Part shown: piece by piece, positions 51,068 to 60,052 of the stretch
Numbering within the stretch: position 1 is the stretch's first letter
How the letters are laid out: every line of letters starts with the position of its first letter
Assembly (NCBI GenBank): GCA_963835085.1
Contig: CAWIED010000001.1
Coordinates: forward strand, 124,001 to 188,000
DNA: 64,000 nucleotides
From: JBDIAG01 sp963835085
GTDB lineage: Bacteria > Actinomycetota > Actinomycetes > Actinomycetales > CAWJMD01
Direction: 5' to 3'
Notes under the pieces: generated by a model
Databases searched by the model: none
What the model was told of the DNA's origin: nothing
The model's input: only the letters and a program-made list of their open reading frames with translations
Position numbers and translations under genes: made by a program

Positions 51068-53821
51068 ATGGCAGAACACTCTTCGTCGGTCAGCGCCAGG
51101 GCTGCGCGGGTCGAGGCCGCCCGGGCGTGGCATGCGCGGCAGCCACGACACACCGCACCGGTGTGGCCGGACGTCGAACTGCTGGCTGCCATGAACGTGA
51201 CCGAGCCCGCGGTGCTCGAACTGCTCCTGCTCGATGATCGGCCCCGGGTGCTGGCGTCGTGGAACGGGTTGCGCGCCGCGCTCACCGGGCACGATTCAGA
51301 CCCACCTGTGATCCGCTGGCCGGCCACTTCGGAGCCCCGCGAGTCCAGAACCCATGAATCCACAGTCCATGAGCCCACGGTCCATGAGCCCACGGTCCAT
51401 GAGCCCACGGTCCATGAGCCCACGGTGCGTGAAGCCGGCAACGAACCGATCACTGGCGAGACTCCCACTGCCAGCATGTCGCAACGATTCGCTGCACTGA
51501 TCCGGTGGCGCGAATCAGCGCTGACCACCGCACCTGGCCTGAGCGAGCTCGATGAGACAGATCTGCGCCGCATCGCCCGCAGCAGCGCCGTCACCGTCGA
51601 GGCGATCAACCGTCTGTCGCTGCGGGCCAAGCGGGTTGCCATCGAGCACGCTCACGCCATCAGCGAGGTGCTGCGGCGCGCAGACTCCGCAGGCTCTGGC
51701 CCGAACCCGGTGCCCACCACCGGCCCGAACCCTGGCCTGGTAAGTCCCCCGAGTGGTCAGCCGTTCGATGCAGCTTCTGCGGCGTCCAGCCCAGCGGTCA
51801 CCCGCCAGCCAGCCCAAGGCGCGGCCGGTGCCCCTGCCCACGCCGCGCCGGCCCCAGTCGGGGGCAACGCCGGCGTGGGAGACACCGCCGCCAGGAGCGC
51901 TGCTGCAGAAGGCATCGGCGAGCAGCAGGCTGCGGGCAACAACCCTGCTGCCCAGTCCGCGGCGCCCAACAACCTTGCTACCCAACCTGCGGCGCCCAAC
52001 AACCTTGCGGTACCACCAAACCCCTCCGCGGCCTCACCCGTTGGGTCGGCTCCTTTCGGCCCGCCGGCAGCCGCGCCTGCCGGATCGGCATCCCCGATCA
52101 CAGCCGACGGGCCGGGCGGGCCAGGCCGCTGGGCCGCGGCCCCGACCGACCCGCACGAGCAGGCCTGGCTGGCCGACCGCACGTTCGCCGCCTTCTCATG
52201 GGACGTTCCGAGCGACCCCGACAACGCAGCGCCATTGCGCGCGCGTGCCGAGCCCGGCGGGGTGCTGCTCAGCTGGCCCGCAAGCCCTTTCGAGGCCGAT
52301 GGCTGGTTCGGCTACCGGGTGGTGTCGAGTGAGGAGTACCCGCCCACGTCGAGTCCCGACACCTTCGAGCTGCTCGGCGCCACCCGTCGCCGCGACGGTC
52401 TTGACCAGCGCGCGCCCCGACACGCAGTGCGGCACTACGCAGTTTGGATCAACCACGGCCCCGACGAAGCGGCCGCCCGTTCGGGCCAACCGGTGTTGCA
52501 TGCGGCAGGGTTCGTCGTGCAACCGGTCGAGGCGCTCGCTGTCCGGGTCGAAGGCTCTCGGGTCTTCGGCCAATGGCACACGCTGGAAGGGGTCGGCGGC
52601 GTCAAGGTCATGCGTATCCCGTCCGATCGGCTGGCGACGTATCCCGGCTATGACCCCGGCCTCACGTTCCCCGGTGAGCTGAAGGTCAAGGCGTCGGGCT
52701 TCACCGACAGCCCACCCACGGGCGGCGCCTTCACCTACCGTGTCTATGCGGTGGCTGACGTCACGGGTCGCGATGTGCTCTCCGCTCCCGTCGACGCCGA
52801 GGTCACGATCGCCGAAAATGTAGACCCCGTCAGCGATCTCACCGTCCACCGGCAACCAGACGACACCCTCACCCTGGGCTGGACGCCGCCCCGCGCGGGT
52901 CGGGTGGAGATCTACCGGCTGGCCTCACCTCCGCCTCCGGGCCTGGTGGGTCAGCTGCTCTCTCGCGAAGCGCTCACGACCTACCTGCCCGACGAAGCCC
53001 GGCTCATCCAGTCGACCGACCAGATCAATGGCCGCGCCGAGATGAGCGAGGTCAACCTTCCCAAGGGCTGGACGCGGGCCTACTTCGTCCCCGTCACAGC
53101 CCTCGATGGACGTCACCTAAGGGTGGGCTCCGAGCAGGTTCTGATCCTGCCGTCGGCACCCACGCAGGTGCGCTGCGTCGAGCGGGTGCGGGCGCAGGTG
53201 CTCTCGTTCGCTTGGCCCGAAGGAGTGGAGTTGGTGCGCGTGCACACCGGCCCCAAGGGCGCCCCACCCACCTCAGCCACGTCGGCACCGTTGGCGGAAC
53301 TCACCCGGACGCAATACGACGAACAGGGCGGTATCCACCTGCCTACCCCCTTGCCGGGAGACGGTTGCGAGCTGCACCTGTTCGGCGTCAGCTACTACCT
53401 CGGAGAGCCGGTGCTGTCGGCACCGGCCTCGCTCACGTATCCCGGCCTGATCCGGGTGGAGTACCGCTGGCAGATCGAGACCCAAGCTGAAACCCCGCCC
53501 GCACGAGGGCTCTTCGGACGAAGCGCCCCGCCGGCCCCCGCTGCACCCGTAGTGCGCCGCCTGCAGGTGTGGAGCTCTCACCGGCTCGATCGGGTACGAC
53601 TGCTGCTCGTGCACAACGACTCTCGGTTGCCTCTGCACAGCCACGACGGCGCGGTGGTGCTCGACCAGGAGGCCTCGATCATGGCCCGCGAGGCACCGAT
53701 CATCGGGCCGCCCCTCACCGTCACCGACGGCTACGTTCGGTTGTTCATCGTTGGGCTGGCACCGGGACACGCACCCGTCGCCGTGCTCGACCCGGCCATC
53801 ACCTCTTTGCGGCTCTCGTGA
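51068..53821 (+). CDS. 917-aa FN3-like repeat protein, tubulin-like operon
   Basis: A soluble protein without a signal peptide. The N-terminal helical region is interrupted by five in-frame pentapeptide repeats (HEPTV, about residues 96-120). A helical bundle lies at about 135-210 (QRFAALIRWRESAL, VEAINRLSLRAKRVAIEHAH). An Ala/Pro/Asn-rich linker spans about 215-365. The C-terminal 550 residues are built of beta-sandwich repeats with fibronectin-III-like patterns (LTLGWTPP, FTYRVYAVAD). FN3-like modules in the cytoplasm are unusual and suggest protein scaffolding. ATG 51068 follows GAGGGGAA, 14 bases after the previous gene. Confidence 0.72.
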   Translation: MAEHSSSVSARAARVEAARAWHARQPRHTAPVWPDVELLAAMNVTEPAVLELLLLDDRPRVLASWNGLRAALTGHDSDPPVIRWPATSEPRESRTHESTVHEPTVHEPTVHEPTVHEPTVREAGNEPITGETPTASMSQRFAALIRWRESALTTAPGLSELDETDLRRIARSSAVTVEAINRLSLRAKRVAIEHAHAISEVLRRADSAGSGPNPVPTTGPNPGLVSPPSGQPFDAASAASSPAVTRQPAQGAAGAPAHAAPAPVGGNAGVGDTAARSAAAEGIGEQQAAGNNPAAQSAAPNNLATQPAAPNNLAVPPNPSAASPVGSAPFGPPAAAPAGSASPITADGPGGPGRWAAAPTDPHEQAWLADRTFAAFSWDVPSDPDNAAPLRARAEPGGVLLSWPASPFEADGWFGYRVVSSEEYPPTSSPDTFELLGATRRRDGLDQRAPRHAVRHYAVWINHGPDEAAARSGQPVLHAAGFVVQPVEALAVRVEGSRVFGQWHTLEGVGGVKVMRIPSDRLATYPGYDPGLTFPGELKVKASGFTDSPPTGGAFTYRVYAVADVTGRDVLSAPVDAEVTIAENVDPVSDLTVHRQPDDTLTLGWTPPRAGRVEIYRLASPPPPGLVGQLLSREALTTYLPDEARLIQSTDQINGRAEMSEVNLPKGWTRAYFVPVTALDGRHLRVGSEQVLILPSAPTQVRCVERVRAQVLSFAWPEGVELVRVHTGPKGAPPTSATSAPLAELTRTQYDEQGGIHLPTPLPGDGCELHLFGVSYYLGEPVLSAPASLTYPGLIRVEYRWQIETQAETPPARGLFGRSAPPAPAAPVVRRLQVWSSHRLDRVRLLLVHNDSRLPLHSHDGAVVLDQEASIMAREAPIIGPPLTVTDGYVRLFIVGLAPGHAPVAVLDPAITSLRLS
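51353..51427 (+). repeat. 15-bp tandem repeat, 5 copies, inside the FN3-like gene
   Basis: Units of CATGAGCCCACGGTC, three of them identical, encode HEPTV in frame. The array length is a multiple of three, so copy-number change keeps the gene open. Confidence 0.93.
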
Positions 53822-53897
53822 ACGGCTCATTACCCGAGGCCCCCGCCATGGCAGCTCTGCCCGCCACGGGCAAGCTCTCCATGCAACGGTGGCAGCC

Positions 53898-56483
53898 ATG
53901 AGCGTGCAGTGGTCGCAGGTGAGCTGGCATCAGTTCGGCTACGCGAGCTTGGCGCGATTGCCCGGTCAAGACCGTGGTGGTTGGGGCGTTCTGGCCGGCA
54001 ATGCCGAGGCCTCAGAGGTAGCGGTCCTCATGCCCTGGGTCAGCACGCGGATTGAGTCTTCGGTACAGCTACCGCATTTCGTCGACCCGGCCGAGCTGCG
54101 TCAGCGTCCCGTGCGGCTGCGGGCGGCCACGATCTCCGATCGGTCGGCGACCCGGCTCGTGCTTGCCCATTCCATCGACGCAGGTCCCGATGCCACGGGC
54201 CGCCCCGGCAATGTCATGAGCCAGATCGCCAGCACCGTCGACGACACACCCCGTCCGATCGAATTGTGGGGTTCACCCGACTGGCGCGCTCCCTACGCAG
54301 ACGCCACCAGCACGGTCGACGTGCCCACCACGCTGCGTCCTGGCCCGCTTGACCGAAGCACCACGCTGGCGTGGGTTCGCTCAGGCGAGCCGTCGTTGTC
54401 GTTGGGCTGGGTGCTCGACACGGTGCACTTCGCGCACAGCACCGGCCGCCGCGTCGTGCTGTGCACCCGTACGTCCGATGAGGCGGCGCACTGGCTGGCC
54501 GCCATCACCCACCTCACCTCGCGGGTGGGCGCCCGCGGGCTCGGCTGGTCGACGTTCGAAGACGCAATGTCGTGGCATTCGCCGGTCGTGCAGGAGCTCT
54601 CGATCGCCGGCATGAGCGCCCAGGCCGCCGCCCGATTGGTCGTCGACGATCGCACCATCGTCGTGGATCCGCGTTGGGAGGTCAGGCTGACAGGGCGCAC
54701 CCAGCCCACTCACGTCGGCCCGGCCCAGGGTGGCTGGCAATTGCCTGACGGACGCACGATCCCCATGAGTTTGTGGCAGCACATCGTCCTCGATCTGTTG
54801 GGTCTCGACGATCGGGCCGACGAGGTGTTGCAGCGCTGTGACGAGATCGGCGACGCCGTCGGGGCCGACGCACAGCTGTCGCTCTACTGGGCGCTCGGGG
54901 TGGCGCTGCTGCACACCGAGGGCGCAGACGTGCTGGAACGAGGCGACCTCGTGAGTGCTCTGCTACGCGAGACGCCGCCGAGCGCGCCGGAGGCGGTGCT
55001 CGACCGGTTGTTGGACGAATTCCGTTCCGGCGCAGCCGTCTCGGCCGAGGCTACGGGGGATGTCCCGGAGGAGTCGACCGACGGCAGACAGCAGCGCACC
55101 TCCCCATCACCCGACTGGACGGTGCTCATCCAGAACCGCAACTCGGCCGTGCGCGAGCTTGCCCTCGCCTGCCTGGTCGAGGAAGCCCTCAGCACCGGTG
55201 ACGTGCGGTCTGCACCCGTGATCGCCCCACCCGACCGGGCCGCCATCGCCCATCGCCTGCACCGCGAAATCGATTCTGCCGTCACGAGTTCGGCCTCACA
55301 GCAGCTGATCGACTATCTCTTTGCGAACGAGCTGTTGAGGAGTCGGCGGCCTGCGCCCAGCACGCAGGGCTGGCTGCCGTCTCCCACCTCGACCACCGGC
55401 ACGAGACCTCCGGCGCGGCCGCGTTCCGCCGGGCTGGAACCCCCGGCAACCCGCACGACGACGAGAGGCTCCGCGGCCAGCCTGCCGTCGACGGGCGCGT
55501 CGGCGACCGGCCGACACCTTCCGCCTGAGCCTCAACTGGACGTGCCCGATCTCGACGTGCCTGAGCTCGTACCCATGACGCTCGCTATGCCCAAGGGCTT
55601 CGAGCACGCTCGCCTGGAACCACCAGACCCAGATCTTGCCGGCTCAGATCGGGAACCCGCCGCCCCACGCCCGGGATCGTCTGACCCGGGATCGTCTGAC
55701 CCGGGCGCGTGGCCTGCCGAACCGGTTTCGGGCTTGAGTGGCGCGCGCGCGAGTTCGACCGGCTCGCGCGGGGCCGTTCCGGCTGCTGGCAGACCCCAGG
55801 TTGACCCGAGCCGTGACTCTGTCGGCGAAGGCTCGGCGGCCCGAGTCCCGCGGGCAATCGGCTGGCCGGTGCACGGGCTGGGTCTCGTGCTCGAACACCT
55901 GAACCGGCTCGATCACGATCCGCGTCGCCGCCAGGGCCTTGCCGAGGCGGTGCTGCTTCTAGCGACTGACCGCGCCCCTGGAAGCCTCCCTCTGCACAGG
56001 CTCGACGTCGACCTGCTTCCTTTTGCCGCCTACTTTCACCTGGGCGAACGTGCGGCCACGCCGGGCTGGTTACAGACCGCCACGGCACTGTGGTCAGCGC
56101 TGAGCGCAGCCCTGGCCGAGCCAGCGGGCTTGGCCTCGGACTCTGCGCAGCAGAATGCCCGGGATCAGGTTGCGCGGGATCAGGCTGTGCACCATCGGGC
56201 TGGGCAAGATCAGGCCCGGCAGGACCAGGCTGGGCACGATCAGGCCGACGTCGCCTGCCGTGCCCTGTTGGCAGGAATCGCGGCGGTCGCCGTCGGCGAT
56301 CCCGCCCTGGCCGCCCGGCTGCCGGATCCGGTGGTCGACGCCCTACGCGCAGGTGTCACCGGCGAACCGGCCGGTCCCTTCGTTCGTCGCCGGGCTGACC
56401 GTACGGACGAGGCTGCCGCCCCGCCCGCTCGTGGTCGGCGCGCCGGCCCCTATTCCGCACCACCCTCAGGAGGCGGTCGATGA
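53898..56483 (+). CDS. GTPase-associated protein 1 (GAP1)-like protein
   Basis: An 861-aa cytoplasmic protein. The N-terminus (WHQFGYASLARLPGQDRGGW), the ATGRPGNVMSQ block at about residue 100 and the RRVVLCTRTSDEAAHWLAA segment at about 184, followed by RVGARGLGWSTFEDA, match the pattern of the GAP1 N-terminal domain families, which are encoded next to P-loop GTPases. The middle is predicted helical. Residues about 485-650 are low complexity (Pro/Ser/Asp with a 15-bp repeat). The C-terminal 200 residues contain another 15-bp-coded repeat of RDQA/QDQA type. ATG 53898 is used because earlier in-frame starts lie inside the previous gene. The stop overlaps the vWA gene (ATGA). Confidence 0.68.
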   Translation: MSVQWSQVSWHQFGYASLARLPGQDRGGWGVLAGNAEASEVAVLMPWVSTRIESSVQLPHFVDPAELRQRPVRLRAATISDRSATRLVLAHSIDAGPDATGRPGNVMSQIASTVDDTPRPIELWGSPDWRAPYADATSTVDVPTTLRPGPLDRSTTLAWVRSGEPSLSLGWVLDTVHFAHSTGRRVVLCTRTSDEAAHWLAAITHLTSRVGARGLGWSTFEDAMSWHSPVVQELSIAGMSAQAAARLVVDDRTIVVDPRWEVRLTGRTQPTHVGPAQGGWQLPDGRTIPMSLWQHIVLDLLGLDDRADEVLQRCDEIGDAVGADAQLSLYWALGVALLHTEGADVLERGDLVSALLRETPPSAPEAVLDRLLDEFRSGAAVSAEATGDVPEESTDGRQQRTSPSPDWTVLIQNRNSAVRELALACLVEEALSTGDVRSAPVIAPPDRAAIAHRLHREIDSAVTSSASQQLIDYLFANELLRSRRPAPSTQGWLPSPTSTTGTRPPARPRSAGLEPPATRTTTRGSAASLPSTGASATGRHLPPEPQLDVPDLDVPELVPMTLAMPKGFEHARLEPPDPDLAGSDREPAAPRPGSSDPGSSDPGAWPAEPVSGLSGARASSTGSRGAVPAAGRPQVDPSRDSVGEGSAARVPRAIGWPVHGLGLVLEHLNRLDHDPRRRQGLAEAVLLLATDRAPGSLPLHRLDVDLLPFAAYFHLGERAATPGWLQTATALWSALSAALAEPAGLASDSAQQNARDQVARDQAVHHRAGQDQARQDQAGHDQADVACRALLAGIAAVAVGDPALAARLPDPVVDALRAGVTGEPAGPFVRRRADRTDEAAAPPARGRRAGPYSAPPSGGGR
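55670..55714 (+). repeat. 15-bp repeat in the GAP1-like gene
   Basis: CCCGGGATCGTCTGA occurs twice exactly, followed by a diverged third unit, encoding PGSSD pentapeptides. Confidence 0.8.
56160..56249 (+). repeat. degenerate 15-bp repeat in the GAP1-like gene
   Basis: Six units related to CRGGATCAGGCTGGG encode a charged heptad-free pentapeptide series (RDQVA, RDQAV, HHRAG, QDQAR, QDQAG, HDQAD). Confidence 0.75.
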
Positions 56484-57571
56484 ACCTCGTCGAACTCGGG
56501 CCCGGCCAGCAAGCGCGGCTGCCGCGGGTGCCGCTGCGGGTCCGCGTAACCTCCACGTCGAACACCCACGCCGCCCTGCAGGCCATCGGCGGCCAAGGTG
56601 CCGCACAGCGCATCAGCGATCGCGAAGTGGTGGTGCTGCCCAAGCCGGGTCAGGTGCAACTGTCGGTGTCGCCGGCCGCTGGCGGATCGTTCAGGCCGGG
56701 TGACCTGGTGGGACTGTCGATCCGCACTGAGGGCGGCGAACCAGCGCACCAGGTGGAGATCGCCCAGTCGAGCGTCGAGGCGATGGCCTCGGCCCGGCTC
56801 GGCGTGCTCGACCTCGGCGCGGAGGTGGTGCTCACGTCCACGGGCCCGCAACGGGCTCCGGAGTGGTTGGCCAGCGGCATCAGCGCGTTGCGGCGCAGCG
56901 GCGTGCCTGAGGCGGATCGAGCCACTCCGGCGCCCTGGGCTCTGGTGGTAGACGGCTCGGCGTCGATGTTGTCGCTGCAGCGCACAGGTCAGCTGGCCGA
57001 TCTGCTGCGTCTGGTGTGCGGGGTCATGTACGGCTGGACGAACCGACTGCCCGACGTGGCCCTGCGCACCACCCCCGGCACTGATCTCGATCTCACCCCG
57101 CTGCTCGCCAGTCCCGATCCCGACCTCGCCGAACTCGTCGCGGGTGCGCCGGCGGCCTGGTCGCGGTTGGCCCCCTGCATCGCGCGCGCGACGCGGGTGG
57201 CCCCGATCGTGGTTGTGCTGACCGACGGAGTACCGGTCGACGTAGCCGATCTCCGGGCACGGCAGCGGCGCACCAAGGGGCGCCTGCTCATGGTGACTCT
57301 GGGCAGTTCGCGTTTTTCGGCCACCGCGGGCGACGAGCCGGACGGCGGCACCGCGCTGGGCACTGCGCACGCACCCGGCTGGGCCGAAGAGCTCGCACCG
57401 CTGGCCGCGATCGACGAGCTCCCGAACGGCACAGTGGTTGCCCTGCCTGTGATGGAGAGCATCGACGGTCCACGAGTCGTCCTCGACGATGTCAGCGCGG
57501 CGGCGGTGGCCGGCAAGCTCGTGGTCGAGCGGGCCTTGGCTTCCTCGGCTGAGGCGGGTGACGGCTGGTGA
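56480..57571 (+). CDS. cytoplasmic vWA-domain protein, tubulin-like operon
   Basis: A 363-aa soluble protein without a signal peptide. Residues 1-130 form a beta-rich N-terminal domain. The vWA domain begins PWALVVDGSASMLSLQ at about residue 150, with the DxSxS metal motif (DGSAS). It continues with a VVVLTDGVPVDVADL strand carrying the second metal-site aspartate, and ends with AELAPL-type helices before a variable C-terminus. It differs from the secreted vWA protein at 41838 in location and size. Tight overlaps on both sides (ATGA upstream, GTGA downstream) couple it to the GAP1-like protein and the GTPase, suggesting a direct complex. The RBS is AGGAGG. Confidence 0.85.
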   Translation: MNLVELGPGQQARLPRVPLRVRVTSTSNTHAALQAIGGQGAAQRISDREVVVLPKPGQVQLSVSPAAGGSFRPGDLVGLSIRTEGGEPAHQVEIAQSSVEAMASARLGVLDLGAEVVLTSTGPQRAPEWLASGISALRRSGVPEADRATPAPWALVVDGSASMLSLQRTGQLADLLRLVCGVMYGWTNRLPDVALRTTPGTDLDLTPLLASPDPDLAELVAGAPAAWSRLAPCIARATRVAPIVVVLTDGVPVDVADLRARQRRTKGRLLMVTLGSSRFSATAGDEPDGGTALGTAHAPGWAEELAPLAAIDELPNGTVVALPVMESIDGPRVVLDDVSAAAVAGKLVVERALASSAEAGDGW

Positions 57572-58740
57572 AGTGCCCCGCCTGCTTCTACCCCCTGCCT
57601 CCTGCGCCGGCCTTCGCGGTCTGCCAGGGACGATGCACCCCGGTCCCGCAGACCTGGGGAGCCGAGCGCGCCCGCGGCTATCCGGTGGTCTCGGCGACCA
57701 TCTTCCAGCTCAACGGCGAGCTCCTTGCCTGCCCCACGTGTCAGGGGCCGGCGGGGGAGGCCTGTGGCTACTGCGCCTACCCCATCCCGGCGGCGTGCCG
57801 CGACGCGTATGGAAGTCCCCGTCCTGGAACGTTTCTCACGTTCGCCGGCGCCCGGGCAACCGGCAAGTCGCTCACCATCGCCACCATGGTGCAGCAGTTC
57901 AGGCTGCTCGCGGCCCGGTTCTGGCGGCATCCGGTGACCCCGGTGGGGTCGACGCAGGTGCGGTTCGAGGCCACCTATCTGCACCCGCTCTACGAGGCGC
58001 GTCAGGTCATGCAGGCCACTCCCGAACTGGCCGCAGGTGATCCCCAGTCGCGTGAGCCGCTGGTCTTCGGGTTCCGCTCGCCCGGCCCCGACGGCACGAT
58101 GGTGGAGCGCATCCTCGCCCTCCGTGACGTGGCCGGTGAAGACCTCGAGGCGCTGGGGTCGCGGTCGACGGCATCGTTCGAGTTCTTCGCGCGTGCCGAC
58201 GCCGTGATCGCCCTGCTCGACCCGCTCAAGGTGCCGCAGATCCAGCACTACCTCGCCGGGCTCATCCCGCCCCCCGATCGTCTCGGCGGCGACGGGCTCG
58301 TCGTGCTCGACCAGGTGCTGCGCGCCATCGAAGCCGGCATGCGGGCCGAGAACTATCCCGGGCCGCCGCCCGCGTTGGGTATCGCGTTGTCGAAGTTCGA
58401 TGTGCTGCAAGGCCTCGCCGATGTGAAGGCGCCCATCTGGCCCGACGTGATGGGCCGGGCCGGCTCACCCATGCGGCGCGATCCATCGTTGAGCGAGGCC
58501 AGCTATGACGTGACGGACGCCGACCTCCTGCACCACGAGGTCTACGGACTGCTCAACTTGCTGCGCGTCGACACCGTACTCGGCATGGCCGCCGCCTCGC
58601 GGCTCAACTTCCGGTACTTCGCTCTGTCAGCGCTCGGTGCCAGCCCAACCGCGAGCTCGCTGCACCCCACCGGAATCGTCCCGTTCCGGGTGCTCGACCC
58701 GCTCAAGTGGGCACTCGACGGCATGGTGATGGCTCAGTGA
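57568..58740 (+). CDS. zinc-ribbon P-loop GTPase, tubulin-like operon
   Basis: A 390-aa protein. The first 75 residues contain paired cysteines (CPAC at 3-6, CPTC and CGYC at about 53-68) typical of zinc ribbons. The P-loop GARATGKS lies at about residues 93-100, LRDVAGEDL (DxxG-type Walker B) at about 184-192, and LSKFD (NKxD-like base-recognition motif) at about 273-277. The region between recalls TRAFAC GTPases of the kind encoded with vWA and tubulin-like proteins. No transmembrane helix is seen. The GTG start overlaps the vWA stop. It probably acts as a switch controlling the tubulin-like protein or the GAP1-like partner; this is an inference. Confidence 0.82.
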   Translation: MKCPACFYPLPPAPAFAVCQGRCTPVPQTWGAERARGYPVVSATIFQLNGELLACPTCQGPAGEACGYCAYPIPAACRDAYGSPRPGTFLTFAGARATGKSLTIATMVQQFRLLAARFWRHPVTPVGSTQVRFEATYLHPLYEARQVMQATPELAAGDPQSREPLVFGFRSPGPDGTMVERILALRDVAGEDLEALGSRSTASFEFFARADAVIALLDPLKVPQIQHYLAGLIPPPDRLGGDGLVVLDQVLRAIEAGMRAENYPGPPPALGIALSKFDVLQGLADVKAPIWPDVMGRAGSPMRRDPSLSEASYDVTDADLLHHEVYGLLNLLRVDTVLGMAAASRLNFRYFALSALGASPTASSLHPTGIVPFRVLDPLKWALDGMVMAQ

Positions 58741-58815
58741 GGGCGCTTAGGCCCCCATGCCGGTGTTTGACGGTGTTGGGCCCGGCCGGCACCTGGGCCG
58801 ACGGTAGGTGAGGTC

Positions 58816-59376
58816 GTGATGAATCAGCCCCAACCCGAGGTAGGCCCGGGCACACGGCGGCCCCTCGGATCGCCGGGGTCGCTCGGTGCGGTCGTCATCG
58901 GCGTGAGCTGGCAGTCGCCGAACGTGGAATGCGATGTGGTGGCCTTCGCCTTGACCCGAGGCGGTCAGGTGCCTTCCGACCGCGCGTTCGTGTTCTTCAA
59001 CAACCTCTCCACGCCGGGGCACTTGGTGATGCTGCGTGCGCCGAGCCACCCGGTGCCGGGCATCCGCCACCGAGCTCAGGTGTTCGTCGATCTGGCTCAG
59101 CCTGGCGCCGAGATCACCTCGATCCGCCTGGCGCTGGCCACGCTGCAAGACGGGGTGACGCTGTCCGGGGTGCGTGAGCTCACGGCTGACGTGCTCGACC
59201 TGCGCAACGGGCGGTTGTTGGCCACCTACCGCGAGCCGGGCATCGTGCACACCCGCTGTCTCGAACTAGCCGATCTGGCACTCGACGATGACATCTGGTA
59301 CCTGAAAGGCCGCGGACGATCACGTACCGATGGTCTGGAGGGCCTGGCCACATCTCTGGGCGTACAACTCGCCTGA
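58816..59376 (+). CDS. TerD-family protein with degenerate calcium site
   Basis: A 186-aa protein with the TerD layout: VVIGVSWQSPNVECDVVAFA, FVFFNNLSTPG, VFVDLAQPGAEITSIRLAL, RLLATYREPGIVHTRCLEL and GLEGLATSLGVQL at the C-terminus. In TerD proteins calcium is held by DxD (in the FDLDAS block) and an acidic GDDE loop. Here the first reads CDVVA and the second has no acids (IRHRAQV), so calcium binding is doubtful. It follows the GTPase gene after 75 bases and probably belongs to the operon. The start is GTG 58816 or ATG 58819. TerD proteins are linked to membrane stress systems, which fits the locus. Confidence 0.78.
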   Translation: MMNQPQPEVGPGTRRPLGSPGSLGAVVIGVSWQSPNVECDVVAFALTRGGQVPSDRAFVFFNNLSTPGHLVMLRAPSHPVPGIRHRAQVFVDLAQPGAEITSIRLALATLQDGVTLSGVRELTADVLDLRNGRLLATYREPGIVHTRCLELADLALDDDIWYLKGRGRSRTDGLEGLATSLGVQLA

Positions 59377-59409
59377 ACTCTAGGAGAGCGGCTGGTGGCA
59401 GCGGCTGGA

Positions 59410-59976
59410 TCACGTGCAGATCAGGCGTACCGTCGCAGCGAGGTCGTCGACGATCTGGATCGTGGAGGCTTCATCGGAGTCGAGCGGCTGGTCGATGACC
59501 AGCCCGAACAACGTCGCGTCGACCAGGTCTCCTGCCCGACGGGCTTGCTCTGCCGGGGCGCCGGAGCGTTGCAGCAGGTCTGCCACCGCCTCCGACCAGG
59601 TTTCGTTGCTGCGGCGTGCCGCAGTCTGGTAGGGCTCGGACCCCAGCAACCCCAGCGCCGCCGCCTGGACGTAGATCCGCATACAGGCAGCCACATCCGG
59701 CCTGCGATAGAGCGCCCACAGCGCGGACACGGCACGGGACGGGTCGGGGGCGGCGGGCAACTCGGCCAGAGCGTCGCTGGCCCGCTCACCGCTCGACTCG
59801 ATGATCGCCGCCACCAGCTCGTCCTTGGTACCGAAGTGGTAGACGAGCATCCGATCGCTCGTACCGAGCCGAGCCGCTAGCGGGCGCAGGCTCAGGCCGG
59901 CGATCCCGTGCATCAGCGCGTCATCCACCGCCGCCGAGAGCAGGCCGGCAAAGCGCGACGTGGGCACGACCTCCAC
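59410..59976 (-). CDS. TetR-family transcriptional regulator
   Basis: A 188-aa repressor. The N-terminal HTH (LSLRPLAARLGTSDRMLVYH, FGTKDELVAAIIES) is followed by a helical ligand domain. The start is GTG 59976. It is divergent from the SMR efflux gene, with two 14-bp palindromes between them, so it most likely represses that pump and itself. It is convergent with the TerD-like gene (33-base gap). Confidence 0.87.
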   Translation of the reverse strand: MEVVPTSRFAGLLSAAVDDALMHGIAGLSLRPLAARLGTSDRMLVYHFGTKDELVAAIIESSGERASDALAELPAAPDPSRAVSALWALYRRPDVAACMRIYVQAAALGLLGSEPYQTAARRSNETWSEAVADLLQRSGAPAEQARRAGDLVDATLFGLVIDQPLDSDEASTIQIVDDLAATVRLICT

Positions 59977-60052
59977 CGTAGGCCACCCGTGCTGTTGCCG
60001 GCCGGCGCCGGCGTGCTAGGTGCCCCGCAGGCCACCTGCACGCGCCGGTACG

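Noticed and set aside
58816..59376. Tellurite-resistance operon
   Set aside because: Only a TerD-like protein is present and its calcium site is degenerate. The gene context (tubulin-like, vWA, GTPase) differs from ter loci.
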